From an uncultured Collinsella sp. (lineage in GTDB: Bacteria; Actinomycetota; Coriobacteriia; Coriobacteriales; Coriobacteriaceae): 5,378 bases of DNA. Under the pieces are notes generated by a model. That model made no database searches, was not told the origin of the DNA, and saw nothing but the letters and a program-made list of their open reading frames with translations. Below are positions 1-5,378 of this stretch, piece by piece. The position numbers were made by a program, and so were the translations under genes. The DNA is taken from the NCBI GenBank assembly GCA_905208975.1, contig CAJLRE010000094.1:1-5378 (forward strand), in the 5' to 3' direction. Position 1 is the stretch's first letter, and the number at the start of each line of letters is the position of its first letter.

Positions 1-375
1 TCGTGGTGGCCTCTGGCTTCGTGATCATGGCCACGTGCTACACGATTTTCGTCAACTGCATGAGCCTGTTCCAGCCGTTGATCGTCAGCGACCTGGGCAT
101 TTCCCTTGCGCAGTACAACATCTCCAACGCCTACGATCGCTGCGTCTAAGCAGTTTGGCATGGCCGACCTGGGTAAGGTCACGGGCACCATTACCTCGCT
201 CGAGATGGTCGGCGGCACCGTGGGCGCCATTGTCTCGGGCGTGCTGTTCGATGTCACGGGCTCCTTTGCGAGCACCTGGATTGTGTGCCTGGCGTGCTCC
301 GTGGTCATGCTTGTGTTCCTGCTAGCATCCGAGCCTATCGCCGCCAAGTTGCGCGCGAGCGTGGCGGGGGAGTAG
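1..375 (+). pseudogene. MFS transporter remnant, internally deleted and frameshifted, 5' end outside window
   Basis: Two pieces of one kind of membrane transporter lie in different frames. The first, read from base 3, gives about 48 residues (VVASGFVIMATCYTIFVN, then a segment with FQPLIVSDLGISLAQYNIS) and stops at TAA 147-149. This resembles transmembrane helix 1 and the following loop of an MFS permease. The second, in the frame of base 106 and recognisable from about base 130, contains KQFGMADLGKVTGTITSLE, then GGTVGAIVSGVLFDVTGSF and a hydrophobic helix, ending at TAG 373-375. This resembles the last two helices of a 12-helix permease of the oxalate/formate-antiporter-like type. A normal MFS protein has about 400 residues, so the central eight or nine helices (roughly 800-900 bp) are absent and the frame changes at the junction near 125-137. 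It cannot make a working transporter. The substrate cannot be told. An assembly error is the alternative to a real deletion. Confidence 0.75.
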
Positions 376-421
376 ATAGGCCAAAGCGCATTGCCGCTTG
401 TCCGCTTCGTCCGTGGCTACC

Positions 422-481
422 GCGGCGGCGCATCTGGCCGAACGAGCCCCCATACCCTCGTTCGGTCAGACGCGCCGCCGC
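422..481 (+). terminator. Long GC-rich hairpin between the MFS remnant and hisS, possible terminator
   Basis: Arms 422-446 and 457-481 are 25 bp each and complementary except for one A-C mismatch and one G-U pair. They enclose a 10-base C-rich loop (447-456). The sequence after it (TGTATGTGTTTGTG) is T-rich but has no clean T-run, so termination would be imperfect. It lies 46 bases after the transporter stop and ends 17 bases before the hisS -10 box, so its right arm covers the expected -35 position. It may end transcription from upstream, or act at DNA level on the hisS promoter. The hairpin is directly visible; its function is inferred. Confidence 0.5.
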
Positions 482-498
482 TGTATGTGTTTGTGCCG

Positions 499-504
499 TA
501 TAAT
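499..504 (+). promoter_or_regulatory. Probable hisS promoter -10 box (TATAAT)
   Basis: A perfect TATAAT lies 42 bases before the hisS ATG. Transcription would start near 511, giving a leader of about 36 bases, too short for a T-box riboswitch. No good -35 hexamer is found 16-18 bases upstream, where the sequence is the GC-rich hairpin arm. The context GTGCCG before the box resembles that of the ppc box (GTGCC). Confidence 0.55.
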
Positions 505-546
505 GACCGTTACCTATGACGCGATACAAAAGAAAGGTGTTTGCCC

Positions 547-1860
547 ATGCAGGCACAGAAGGCGGAGGGAACCCGCGACCTTATCGGCGCCGAGATGCGC
601 GCCTGGCAAAAGATGCAGCAGATTGCGGCCGGCGTGTTCGAGCCGTTTGGTTTTAAGCCCATCGAGACGCCCGCGATCGAGCAGGTGGACGTGTTTGTCC
701 ACGGTATCGGCCAGTCGACCGACGTCGTGCGCAAGGAAATGTTCCGCGTGTTCAGCGGCGCCAACCTGGAGCGCGTCTTTACCGAGGGCACCGACACCAA
801 GCTTAAGCCCAAGCAGCGCCTGGCCCTTCGTCCCGAGGGCACGGCCGGTGTGGTGCGCGCCGTCGTCGAGAACAACCTGGTGCCCCAGGGCTCCACGCCG
901 TTTAAGGCCTATTACGCCGAGGCCATGTTCCGTGGCGAGCGCCCCCAGAAGGGACGCCTGCGCCAGTTCCACCAGGTGGGCATCGAGTGGCTCGGTGCTC
1001 CCGATCCGGCGGCAGACGCCGAGTGCATCATTATGCTCATGGAGTTCTACAAGCGCCTGGGCTTCGATCTTTCCAAGCTTCGTCTACTCATTAACTCGAT
1101 GGGCGATGCCCAGTGCCGTCCGGCCTATCGCGAGCAGGTCAAGCAGTTCATTCTCGATCACGCCGACGAGATGTGCGACGAGTGCCGCGAGCGCGCCGAG
1201 CTCAATCCGCTGCGCGCCTTCGACTGCAAGAACGACCGCTGCCGCGAGATCATGGCCGAGGCCCCGCTGATGGGCGACAACCTGTGCGACGAGTGCCGCG
1301 AGCACTACGAGCAGGTCAAGCGCTATCTGGATGCCGCCGGTATCGAGTATGTCGAGGATCCCACCCTGGTGCGCGGCCTGGACTACTACACCCGTACTGT
1401 CTTTGAGGTCGAGGCTCCCGGTGCCGGTGTCGGCTCCATCGGTGGCGGCGGTCGCTATGACGGCTTGGTCGAGCTCGAGGGTGGCAAGCCCACGGCCGGC
1501 GTCGGCTTCGCCGTCGGTTTTGAGCGCGCCCTGCTGGCCCTTCAGGCATTTGGTAACGACTTGGGTGCCGAGGAGGCCCCGTGCGTCTACGTCGCCAATG
1601 CCGGCAAGGAGCTGCGTCAGAACGTCTTTGCCATCACGCAGGAGCTTCGCGCCGCAGGCATCGTGACCGAGGCCGACTACCAGGGTCGTTCGCTCAAGGC
1701 CCAGTTTAAGCAGGCCGACAAGGTGGGCGCCAAGCTCATCCTGGTCCTGGGCGGCGACGAGCTTGCCGCCGGCAAGGTCAAGGTGCGCGACATGCAGAGT
1801 CACGACGAGGTTCTCGTCGATTTGGCCAACGTGGTCGAGGCGGTTCGCGAGCGCCTGTAG
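547..1860 (+). CDS. hisS: Histidyl-tRNA synthetase (HisRS), class II
   Basis: This cytoplasmic enzyme joins histidine to tRNA-His using ATP, by way of histidyl-adenylate. The protein has 437 residues, within the usual bacterial range of 420-440. In order: the N-terminal class II region with motif 1 (about 36-70); LRPEGTAGVVRA (94-105); motif 2, FRGERPQKGRLRQFHQ (128-143); an inserted domain (about 175-265) with six cysteines at 210, 213, 227, 232, 247 and 250; the histidine signature LVRGLDYYTR (274-283); the glycine-rich GGGGRYDGL (299-307); motif 3, GVGFAVGFERALL (318-330), with Arg327; and the C-terminal anticodon-binding domain (about 345-437), including the segment GRSLKAQFKQADKVGAKLIL. 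The ATG at 547 is chosen because AAAGGTG (533-539) sits 7 bases upstream; the TTG at 541 is only 1 base from it. The gene has its own -10 box and a hairpin after the stop, so it is probably monocistronic. The neighbour aspS, common in many Gram-positives, does not follow. Confidence 0.97.
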   Translation: MQAQKAEGTRDLIGAEMRAWQKMQQIAAGVFEPFGFKPIETPAIEQVDVFVHGIGQSTDVVRKEMFRVFSGANLERVFTEGTDTKLKPKQRLALRPEGTAGVVRAVVENNLVPQGSTPFKAYYAEAMFRGERPQKGRLRQFHQVGIEWLGAPDPAADAECIIMLMEFYKRLGFDLSKLRLLINSMGDAQCRPAYREQVKQFILDHADEMCDECRERAELNPLRAFDCKNDRCREIMAEAPLMGDNLCDECREHYEQVKRYLDAAGIEYVEDPTLVRGLDYYTRTVFEVEAPGAGVGSIGGGGRYDGLVELEGGKPTAGVGFAVGFERALLALQAFGNDLGAEEAPCVYVANAGKELRQNVFAITQELRAAGIVTEADYQGRSLKAQFKQADKVGAKLILVLGGDELAAGKVKVRDMQSHDEVLVDLANVVEAVRERL

Positions 1861-1917
1861 CGCATCTTTTTGAGCTGCGGGCCTGCTAACGTGCCCTGCT
1901 CATGGAGAGCGATTGTT

Positions 1918-1955
1918 ACGGGGGTGTTTCGCATTTATGCGGAATGCCCCCGTTT
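1918..1955 (+). terminator. Rho-independent terminator after hisS
   Basis: Starting 58 bases after the hisS stop, the arm ACGGGGGTGTTTCGCA pairs with TGCGGAATGCCCCCGT around a TTTA-type loop. The stem is about 16 bp with three G-U pairs and a run of five G-C pairs at its base. It is followed by TTT (1953-1955) and then GCAT. The stem is strong and the T-run short, but position and shape fit the end of the hisS transcript. It separates hisS from ppc. Confidence 0.7.
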
Positions 1956-2067
1956 GCATATGCCGTCCACCGAGAAATACGACCATTTGGGGCAAAAACC
2001 CTTGCAATGCAGAAAATACTTTTGTGTGGTAAAGCGCAATCAGCTCCGAAAGTTTTTGCCGAGTGCC
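1956..2067 (+). promoter_or_regulatory. AT-richer upstream region of ppc with a separated inverted repeat
   Basis: This stretch is clearly less GC-rich than the flanking genes and has no plausible gene. It holds GGCAAAAAC (1991-1999) and its exact reverse complement GTTTTTGCC (2052-2060), the second copy lying just upstream of the ppc -10 box, where the -35 contact would fall. The pair could be half-sites for a regulator, but a 9-bp match with an A-run can arise by chance. No known operator is recognised. Confidence 0.25.
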
Positions 2068-2073
2068 TATAAT
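2068..2073 (+). promoter_or_regulatory. Probable ppc promoter -10 box (TATAAT)
   Basis: A perfect TATAAT lies 44 bases before the GTG start of ppc, giving a predicted transcription start near 2080 and a leader of under 40 bases. No clear -35 hexamer is present at 16-18 bases upstream (around 2044-2051). GCATGTTACGTGC (2081-2093), an imperfect palindrome, lies right at the predicted start site and could be an operator, with low confidence. Confidence 0.6.
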
Positions 2074-2097
2074 GGATACCGCATGTTACGTGCATAG

Positions 2098-2113
2098 AAG
2101 GAGGAATGGGAGG
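2098..2113 (+). promoter_or_regulatory. Two overlapping Shine-Dalgarno sequences that decide the ppc start
   Basis: AAGGAGG (2098-2104) is a perfect anti-16S match, and GGAGG (2109-2113) follows. In-frame starts are ATG 2106, one base after the first site and so too close, and GTG 2118, 13 bases after the first and 4 after the second. GTG 2118 is therefore preferred; it gives a protein beginning MAENLSNQ. Confidence 0.65.
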
Positions 2114-2117
2114 AAAC

Positions 2118-4931
2118 GTGGCTGAGAACCTAAGCAACCAGTCTGTACCCGAAGCCGCGGCGCGCGTCGCTGCCGTGGTCAACCGCCTCGTTAACCGAAT
2201 CGGCTCGAATGCCGAGTCCAAGGAGCGTCTCGCCGAGATCGAGATCCCCGAGGAGCTGCGCGACAATCTGGCGCTGTTCTTGCGCCTGGAGCGCCGTGTG
2301 CTTAGCGAGTATGATCCCGAGATCGCGGACCTGTTCGACAAGATTTTGACAGCCGAGATTGTGGCCAATGCCGGCAACCCCGGTAGCCGTGCTGCCGATG
2401 AGTCCGTCGACGAGCAGGGCGTGCCCACTGCCGACGAGCCCACCGCCGTGGCGTTTCGCGAAGTCGTCGATTTGATCGACAGCCTGCCGCTCGATAAACA
2501 GCAGGTTATCGTCCGCGCCTTTACGAGCTTCTTCCATCTGGCAAACCTGTCGGAGGAGAATTACCGTGTGGCGCAGCTGCGCGAGCGCGAGGCCGGTGCG
2601 TCGACCGATACCGAGGTCGATCCCGCCAACGAACTCACCGTCGCCTATCACCAGTTGGTAAACGAGAGGGGTGTCGAGGGCGCCAACGAGCTGCTCGGCA
2701 AGCTTGAGTTCCACCCTGTCTTTACAGCACATCCCACCGAAGCCCGTCGCAAGGCCGTCGAGGGCAAGATTCGCCGTATCTCCAACCTGCTGGAGGAGCG
2801 TCCGCGTCTGGGCGGCTCCGACCTGGTGGAGAACGAGCGCCATATGCTGCAGGAGATCGACGCCCTGGTGCGTACGAGCCCCATCGCGCTCAAGAAGCCC
2901 ACGCCGGTCGAGGAAGCCGATACCATCATCGACATCTTCGATAACACGCTGTTCGACGTCATTCCCGTCATCTATCGTCGTTTTGACGACTGGGTGCTGG
3001 GTGATAAGGCCGGTACCGTGCCGCCGCTGTGCCCGGCATTCTTCCATCCCGGCAGCTGGATCGGCTCCGACCGCGACGGTAACCCCAACGTCACCGCCAA
3101 GGTAAGCCGTGAGGTCGCCGCCAAGTATTTCACCCATATGGTGCTCAAGCTCGAGGACAAGTGCCGCCGCATCGGCCGCAACCTCACGCTCGAGGCCACC
3201 TACAGCAAGCCGTCTGCCGAGCTCATCAACCTGTGGAACCATCAGGTCGAGATGAGCACCCAGTACACGGCACGCGCCGAGCTGATCTCCGAGCACGAGC
3301 CGCATCGCGCCGTCATGCTCGTCATGGCAGACCGACTCAACGCCACCGTCCGTCGCATCACCGACACCATGTACCACAGCGCCGATGAGTTCCTGGAGGA
3401 CCTGCGCGTCGTCCAGCGCTCGCTGGCCGCCTGCGGTGCCGTCCGTGCTGCCTACGGCCCGGTCCAGACCATCATCTGGCAGGTCGAGTCCTTCGGCTTC
3501 CATATGGTCGAGATGGAGTTCCGTCAGCACTCCGTGGTGCACGCCCGCGCCCTCAAGGATATCCACGAGAACGGTATCCATGGCGACCTGCAGCCCATGA
3601 CGCGCGAGGTCATCGATACCTTCCGCGCCATCGGCTCCATCCAGAAGCGCTACGGCAAGAAGATGGCGCATCGCTACATCATCTCGTTTACCAAGAGCGC
3701 CCAGCATGTGGCCGACGTCTTTGAGCTTGCCCACCTGTCCTTTGCACACGAGGAGGATGTCCCCGAGCTCGACGTGATCCCGCTGTTCGAGCAGCTCGAG
3801 GACCTCGAGGGCTGCGTCGACGTGCTCGATCAGATGCTCGCGCTGCCCGTGGTGCAGAAGCGCCTTGCCCAGACCAATCGCCGCATGGAGGTCATGCTGG
3901 GCTACTCCGACTCCTCCAAGGATGCCGGTCCTACCACGGCCATGCTCGCGCTGCACTCCGCGCAGGAGCGCATCGCCAAGTGGGCAGAGAAAAACGATAT
4001 CGATCTGGTGCTCATGCACGGTCGTGGCGGCGCCGTGGGCCGTGGCGGCGGCCCGGCCAACAAGGCCGTGCTGGCTCAGCCCAAGGGTTCGGTCAACTGC
4101 TTCTTTAAACTTACCGAGCAGGGCGAGGTCATCTTTGCCCGTTATGGCAACCGCACGCTGGCTCAGCGCCATGTTGAGTCCGTTGCCGCCGCAACGCTTT
4201 TGCAGTCGGCCCCGAGCGTCGAGAAGATTAACACCGAGACCACGCAGAAGTTCTGGGATATGGCAGAGAAGCTCAACGCCGTAAGCCACGAACGCTATCT
4301 GGACCTGCTGCACACCGATGACTTTACGCCGTGGTTCTCGACCGTGACGCCGCTGACCGAGGTTGGCCTGCTGCCGATTGGCTCGCGTCCGGCCAAGCGC
4401 GGTCTGGGCGCCAAGTCGCTCGACGACCTGCGTACCATTCCGTGGATCTTCAGCTGGAGCCAGGCGCGCATTAACCTTGCCGCTTGGTACGGCCTGGGCA
4501 CCGCCTGCGAGCAGCTTGGCGATCTTGACCAGCTTAAGGCTGCCTACCAGGAGTGGCCGTTCTTCCGCACCTTTATCGACAACATCGAGATGTCGATCGC
4601 CAAGACCGACCAGCGCATCGCCAAGATGTATCTGCACCTGGGCGATCGCCAGGATCTGTCCAAGAAGGTCTTTACCGAGATGCAACTCACCCGTAAGTGG
4701 GTCCTTGCCATCGTCGGTGACGAATGGCCGCTGCAGCGCCGCCGCGTGCTCGGCTGCGCCGTTCGCGTGCGCAACCCCTACGTCGACGCCCTGTCCATCG
4801 CCCAGGTCCGCGCCCTTCGCGAGGTGCGTATGAACCAGGACGAGATGGCAGAGGAGAAGAAGGCTGAGTACATGAGCCTGATTCTTTCGACTGTGACCGG
4901 CGTCTCGGCAGGATTGCAGAACACGGGGTAA
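2118..4931 (+). CDS. ppc: Phosphoenolpyruvate carboxylase (PEPC)
   Basis: This cytoplasmic enzyme carboxylates phosphoenolpyruvate with bicarbonate to oxaloacetate and phosphate, normally as a Mg-dependent homotetramer. It refills the TCA intermediates and feeds aspartate-family synthesis. The protein has 937 residues from GTG 2118 (941 from ATG 2106), slightly longer than the 883 of E. coli. The first signature VFTAHPTEARRK carries catalytic His205 (E. coli His138). Then come SDRDGNPNVT (from Asp318), EFRQHS (467-472), the second signature GYSDSSKDAG with Lys601, and the glycine loop HGRGGAVGRGGGP (634-646). The C-terminus is the family's usual NTG. Residues matching the E. coli aspartate-inhibition site are present: Arg642 (Arg587), Lys829 (Lys773), Arg885 (Arg832) and Asn935 (Asn881), so feedback inhibition by aspartate is likely. 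A polar, acidic stretch at about 87-108 looks like a linker absent from many relatives. The frame is intact. It has its own -10 box and is followed by a hairpin element 21 bases after the stop, so it is probably monocistronic. Confidence 0.97.
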   Translation: MAENLSNQSVPEAAARVAAVVNRLVNRIGSNAESKERLAEIEIPEELRDNLALFLRLERRVLSEYDPEIADLFDKILTAEIVANAGNPGSRAADESVDEQGVPTADEPTAVAFREVVDLIDSLPLDKQQVIVRAFTSFFHLANLSEENYRVAQLREREAGASTDTEVDPANELTVAYHQLVNERGVEGANELLGKLEFHPVFTAHPTEARRKAVEGKIRRISNLLEERPRLGGSDLVENERHMLQEIDALVRTSPIALKKPTPVEEADTIIDIFDNTLFDVIPVIYRRFDDWVLGDKAGTVPPLCPAFFHPGSWIGSDRDGNPNVTAKVSREVAAKYFTHMVLKLEDKCRRIGRNLTLEATYSKPSAELINLWNHQVEMSTQYTARAELISEHEPHRAVMLVMADRLNATVRRITDTMYHSADEFLEDLRVVQRSLAACGAVRAAYGPVQTIIWQVESFGFHMVEMEFRQHSVVHARALKDIHENGIHGDLQPMTREVIDTFRAIGSIQKRYGKKMAHRYIISFTKSAQHVADVFELAHLSFAHEEDVPELDVIPLFEQLEDLEGCVDVLDQMLALPVVQKRLAQTNRRMEVMLGYSDSSKDAGPTTAMLALHSAQERIAKWAEKNDIDLVLMHGRGGAVGRGGGPANKAVLAQPKGSVNCFFKLTEQGEVIFARYGNRTLAQRHVESVAAATLLQSAPSVEKINTETTQKFWDMAEKLNAVSHERYLDLLHTDDFTPWFSTVTPLTEVGLLPIGSRPAKRGLGAKSLDDLRTIPWIFSWSQARINLAAWYGLGTACEQLGDLDQLKAAYQEWPFFRTFIDNIEMSIAKTDQRIAKMYLHLGDRQDLSKKVFTEMQLTRKWVLAIVGDEWPLQRRRVLGCAVRVRNPYVDALSIAQVRALREVRMNQDEMAEEKKAEYMSLILSTVTGVSAGLQNTG

Positions 4932-4952
4932 TCGATAGCCCTGTAGTCGTCC

Positions 4953-5079
4953 GGGCCCGCCATCAGCTTACTTTTAGGCACGTCCTCGGACATGCAAGAA
5001 GCCCTCGCTGCGCACTTCGTGCGGCGAGGGCTTCTTGCGTCCTGCGGAGTGTGCCTAAAAGTAAGCTGATGGCGGGCCC
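4953..5079. repeat. Nested 127-bp palindromic element with perfect 29-bp outer arms
   Basis: The outer arms 4953-4981 and 5051-5079 are exact reverse complements over 29 bases; each arm starts with GGGCCCGCC at the outside and ends with TTTTAGGCAC inside. Between them the layout is symmetric: a 12-base spacer (4982-4993), a 45-base hairpin (4994-5038) and a 12-base spacer (5039-5050). The two spacers resemble each other in direct orientation (GTCCTCGGA and GTCCTGCGGA). No target-site duplication flanks the element. It could be a small non-autonomous mobile element, a palindromic repeat family, or an elaborate ppc 3' end. The structure is certain; its nature is inferred. Confidence 0.85.
4994..5038. 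terminator. Inner hairpin, probable bidirectional terminator of ppc
   Basis: GCAAGAAGCCCTCGC (4994-5008) pairs perfectly with GCGAGGGCTTCTTGC (5024-5038). After a 2-base bulge (TG), CGCAC pairs with GTGCG around a TTC loop. The GC core with AAGAA before it and TTCTT after it is the form of a terminator working on both strands. It begins 62 bases after the ppc stop. The T-stretch is broken by C, so strength is uncertain. Confidence 0.65.
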
Positions 5080-5240
5080 TACGATGTCCGGTCTTCGGTG
5101 GATTACTGGCTGGGGGAATAATGGCGCGCTTCGCGCGTTTTGGATGGGGCTTGTCCCGGCGGCGCGTTTGGCGCTTCGCGCCTCGCGTCTTATCGATTGG
5201 GATTGAGATGCATGTGGCGCTTCTCGCCTTACGACTGTGG
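5080..5240. other. Non-coding stretch with three regularly spaced small GC hairpins
   Basis: No open frame here looks like a protein. Three hairpins with TTC-containing loops occur: CGCGC-TTC-GCGCG at 5125-5137, followed by TTTT; GGCGC-TTC-GCGCC at 5170-5182; and GGCG-CTTCT-CGCC at 5216-5228. Their GG starts are near 5123, 5170 and 5216, about 46 bases apart. The second and third also share flanking bases (TGGCGCTTC, then CGCCT). An AATAAT at 5117-5122 could be a weak -10 box. The stretch may be part of a structured RNA ending at the terminator that follows, a decayed repeat, or spacer. Confidence 0.35.
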
Positions 5241-5275
5241 CGGCCGCGGTCCTGTTTGGGATCGCGGTCGTTTTG
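5241..5275 (+). terminator. Rho-independent terminator on the + strand
   Basis: CGGCCGCGGTCC (5241-5252) pairs with GGATCGCGGTCG (5259-5270) around the loop TGTTTG. The 12-bp stem contains two G-U pairs and is followed directly by TTTTGTTGT. The reverse strand has no T-run, so it works on + strand transcripts only. No gene lies between it and ppc, so it is either a backup terminator for ppc or the end of an unannotated RNA. Confidence 0.65.
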
Positions 5276-5378
5276 TTGTGGGTCAAATATGAACGTTGTG
5301 TTAATGAGTCGGTAGACGGTGGTGTTTTTCGGTGAGCGGCGTATCCTTCCAACGGTTTATCTAGTGTGTCAGTTGAAA
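5276..5378. other. Intergenic tail with no recognisable gene
   Basis: This stretch is less GC-rich than the genes. I see no open frame with a ribosome binding site, no tRNA-like fold and no repeat. TTGAAA in the last six bases could be a -35 element of a gene beyond the window, which cannot be tested here. Confidence 0.3.

Noticed and set aside
376..546. T-box riboswitch controlling hisS
   Set aside because: The predicted leader after the TATAAT box is only about 36 bases and lacks a T-box-like anti-terminator sequence; the long hairpin lies upstream of the promoter.
1870..2097. 75-codon + strand frame between hisS and ppc
   Set aside because: It runs through the hisS terminator and the ppc promoter, has no ribosome binding site, and its composition is unlike the neighbouring genes.
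2130..4685. 851-codon open frame antisense to ppc, and a similar 239-codon frame antisense to hisS (1084-1803)
   Set aside because: Both antisense frames are aligned codon for codon with the sense gene, so they stay open only because the sense gene avoids TTA, CTA and TCA. The ends fit: CTA at 2130-2132 in ppc and CTA at 1084-1086 in hisS. This is a codon-bias effect, and the antisense proteins resemble no known family.
4778..4993. Minus-strand frame beginning MSEDVPKSKLMAGP across the left arm
   Set aside because: It runs antisense into the end of ppc with no good ribosome binding site; the open frame follows from ppc codon bias.
4982..5050. Invertible switch flanked by perfect 29-bp inverted repeats
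   Set aside because: The inside is itself nearly palindromic and carries no promoter or start codon signal, so inversion would change almost nothing. No recombinase gene is in the window.
5069..5206. Short + strand frame starting in the right arm of the palindrome
   Set aside because: No ribosome binding site at a workable distance, begins inside a repeat arm, and the product has no recognisable feature.
5121..5315. 64-codon + strand frame from ATG 5121 with GGGGGA upstream
   Set aside because: The product is rich in Arg, Trp and Phe, spans the small hairpins and runs through the terminator at 5241-5275. No family resemblance.
1..5378. CRISPR array, tRNA or rRNA gene, phage or defence genes
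   Set aside because: No regularly repeated direct repeats with spacers, no tRNA cloverleaf and no rRNA-like sequence were seen. The genes are housekeeping metabolism and translation plus a broken transporter.

Overview
The window reads as chromosomal DNA of a high-GC Gram-positive bacterium. The two intact proteins look most like those of Coriobacteriia (Collinsella or a close relative). That placement rests on recalled protein style, strong GC-ending codon bias and AAGGAGG-type ribosome binding sites; no database search was possible.

Layout, all genes on the + strand. (1) 1-375: remains of a major facilitator superfamily (MFS) transporter gene. An N-terminal piece with the first membrane helix runs into a stop at 147-149. 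A C-terminal piece with the last two helices continues in another frame, so most of the gene is missing. (2) 376-546: an intergenic stretch with a 25-bp-arm hairpin (422-481), a TATAAT box (499-504) and a ribosome binding site. (3) 547-1860: hisS, intact histidyl-tRNA synthetase. (4) 1861-2117: a strong hairpin that probably ends hisS transcription (1918-1955), then an AT-richer stretch with a TATAAT box (2068-2073) and two overlapping Shine-Dalgarno sequences. (5) 2118-4931: ppc, intact phosphoenolpyruvate carboxylase with both catalytic signatures and the aspartate-binding residues known from E. coli. (6) 4932-5378: no convincing gene. It holds a 127-bp nested palindrome (4953-5079) made of perfect 29-bp outer arms around a terminator-like inner hairpin, then three small GC hairpins at about 46-bp intervals, then a second good + strand terminator (5241-5275).

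hisS and ppc each have their own promoter-like -10 box and are separated by a terminator, so they are probably independent housekeeping transcription units, not an operon. HisRS charges tRNA-His for translation. PEPC makes oxaloacetate from PEP and bicarbonate, feeding aspartate-family biosynthesis and, in an anaerobic fermenter, possibly the reductive route to succinate.

I see no clear new multi-gene system. The most notable items are the nested palindrome after ppc, the internally deleted transporter gene, and the unexplained structured non-coding stretch at the 3' end.
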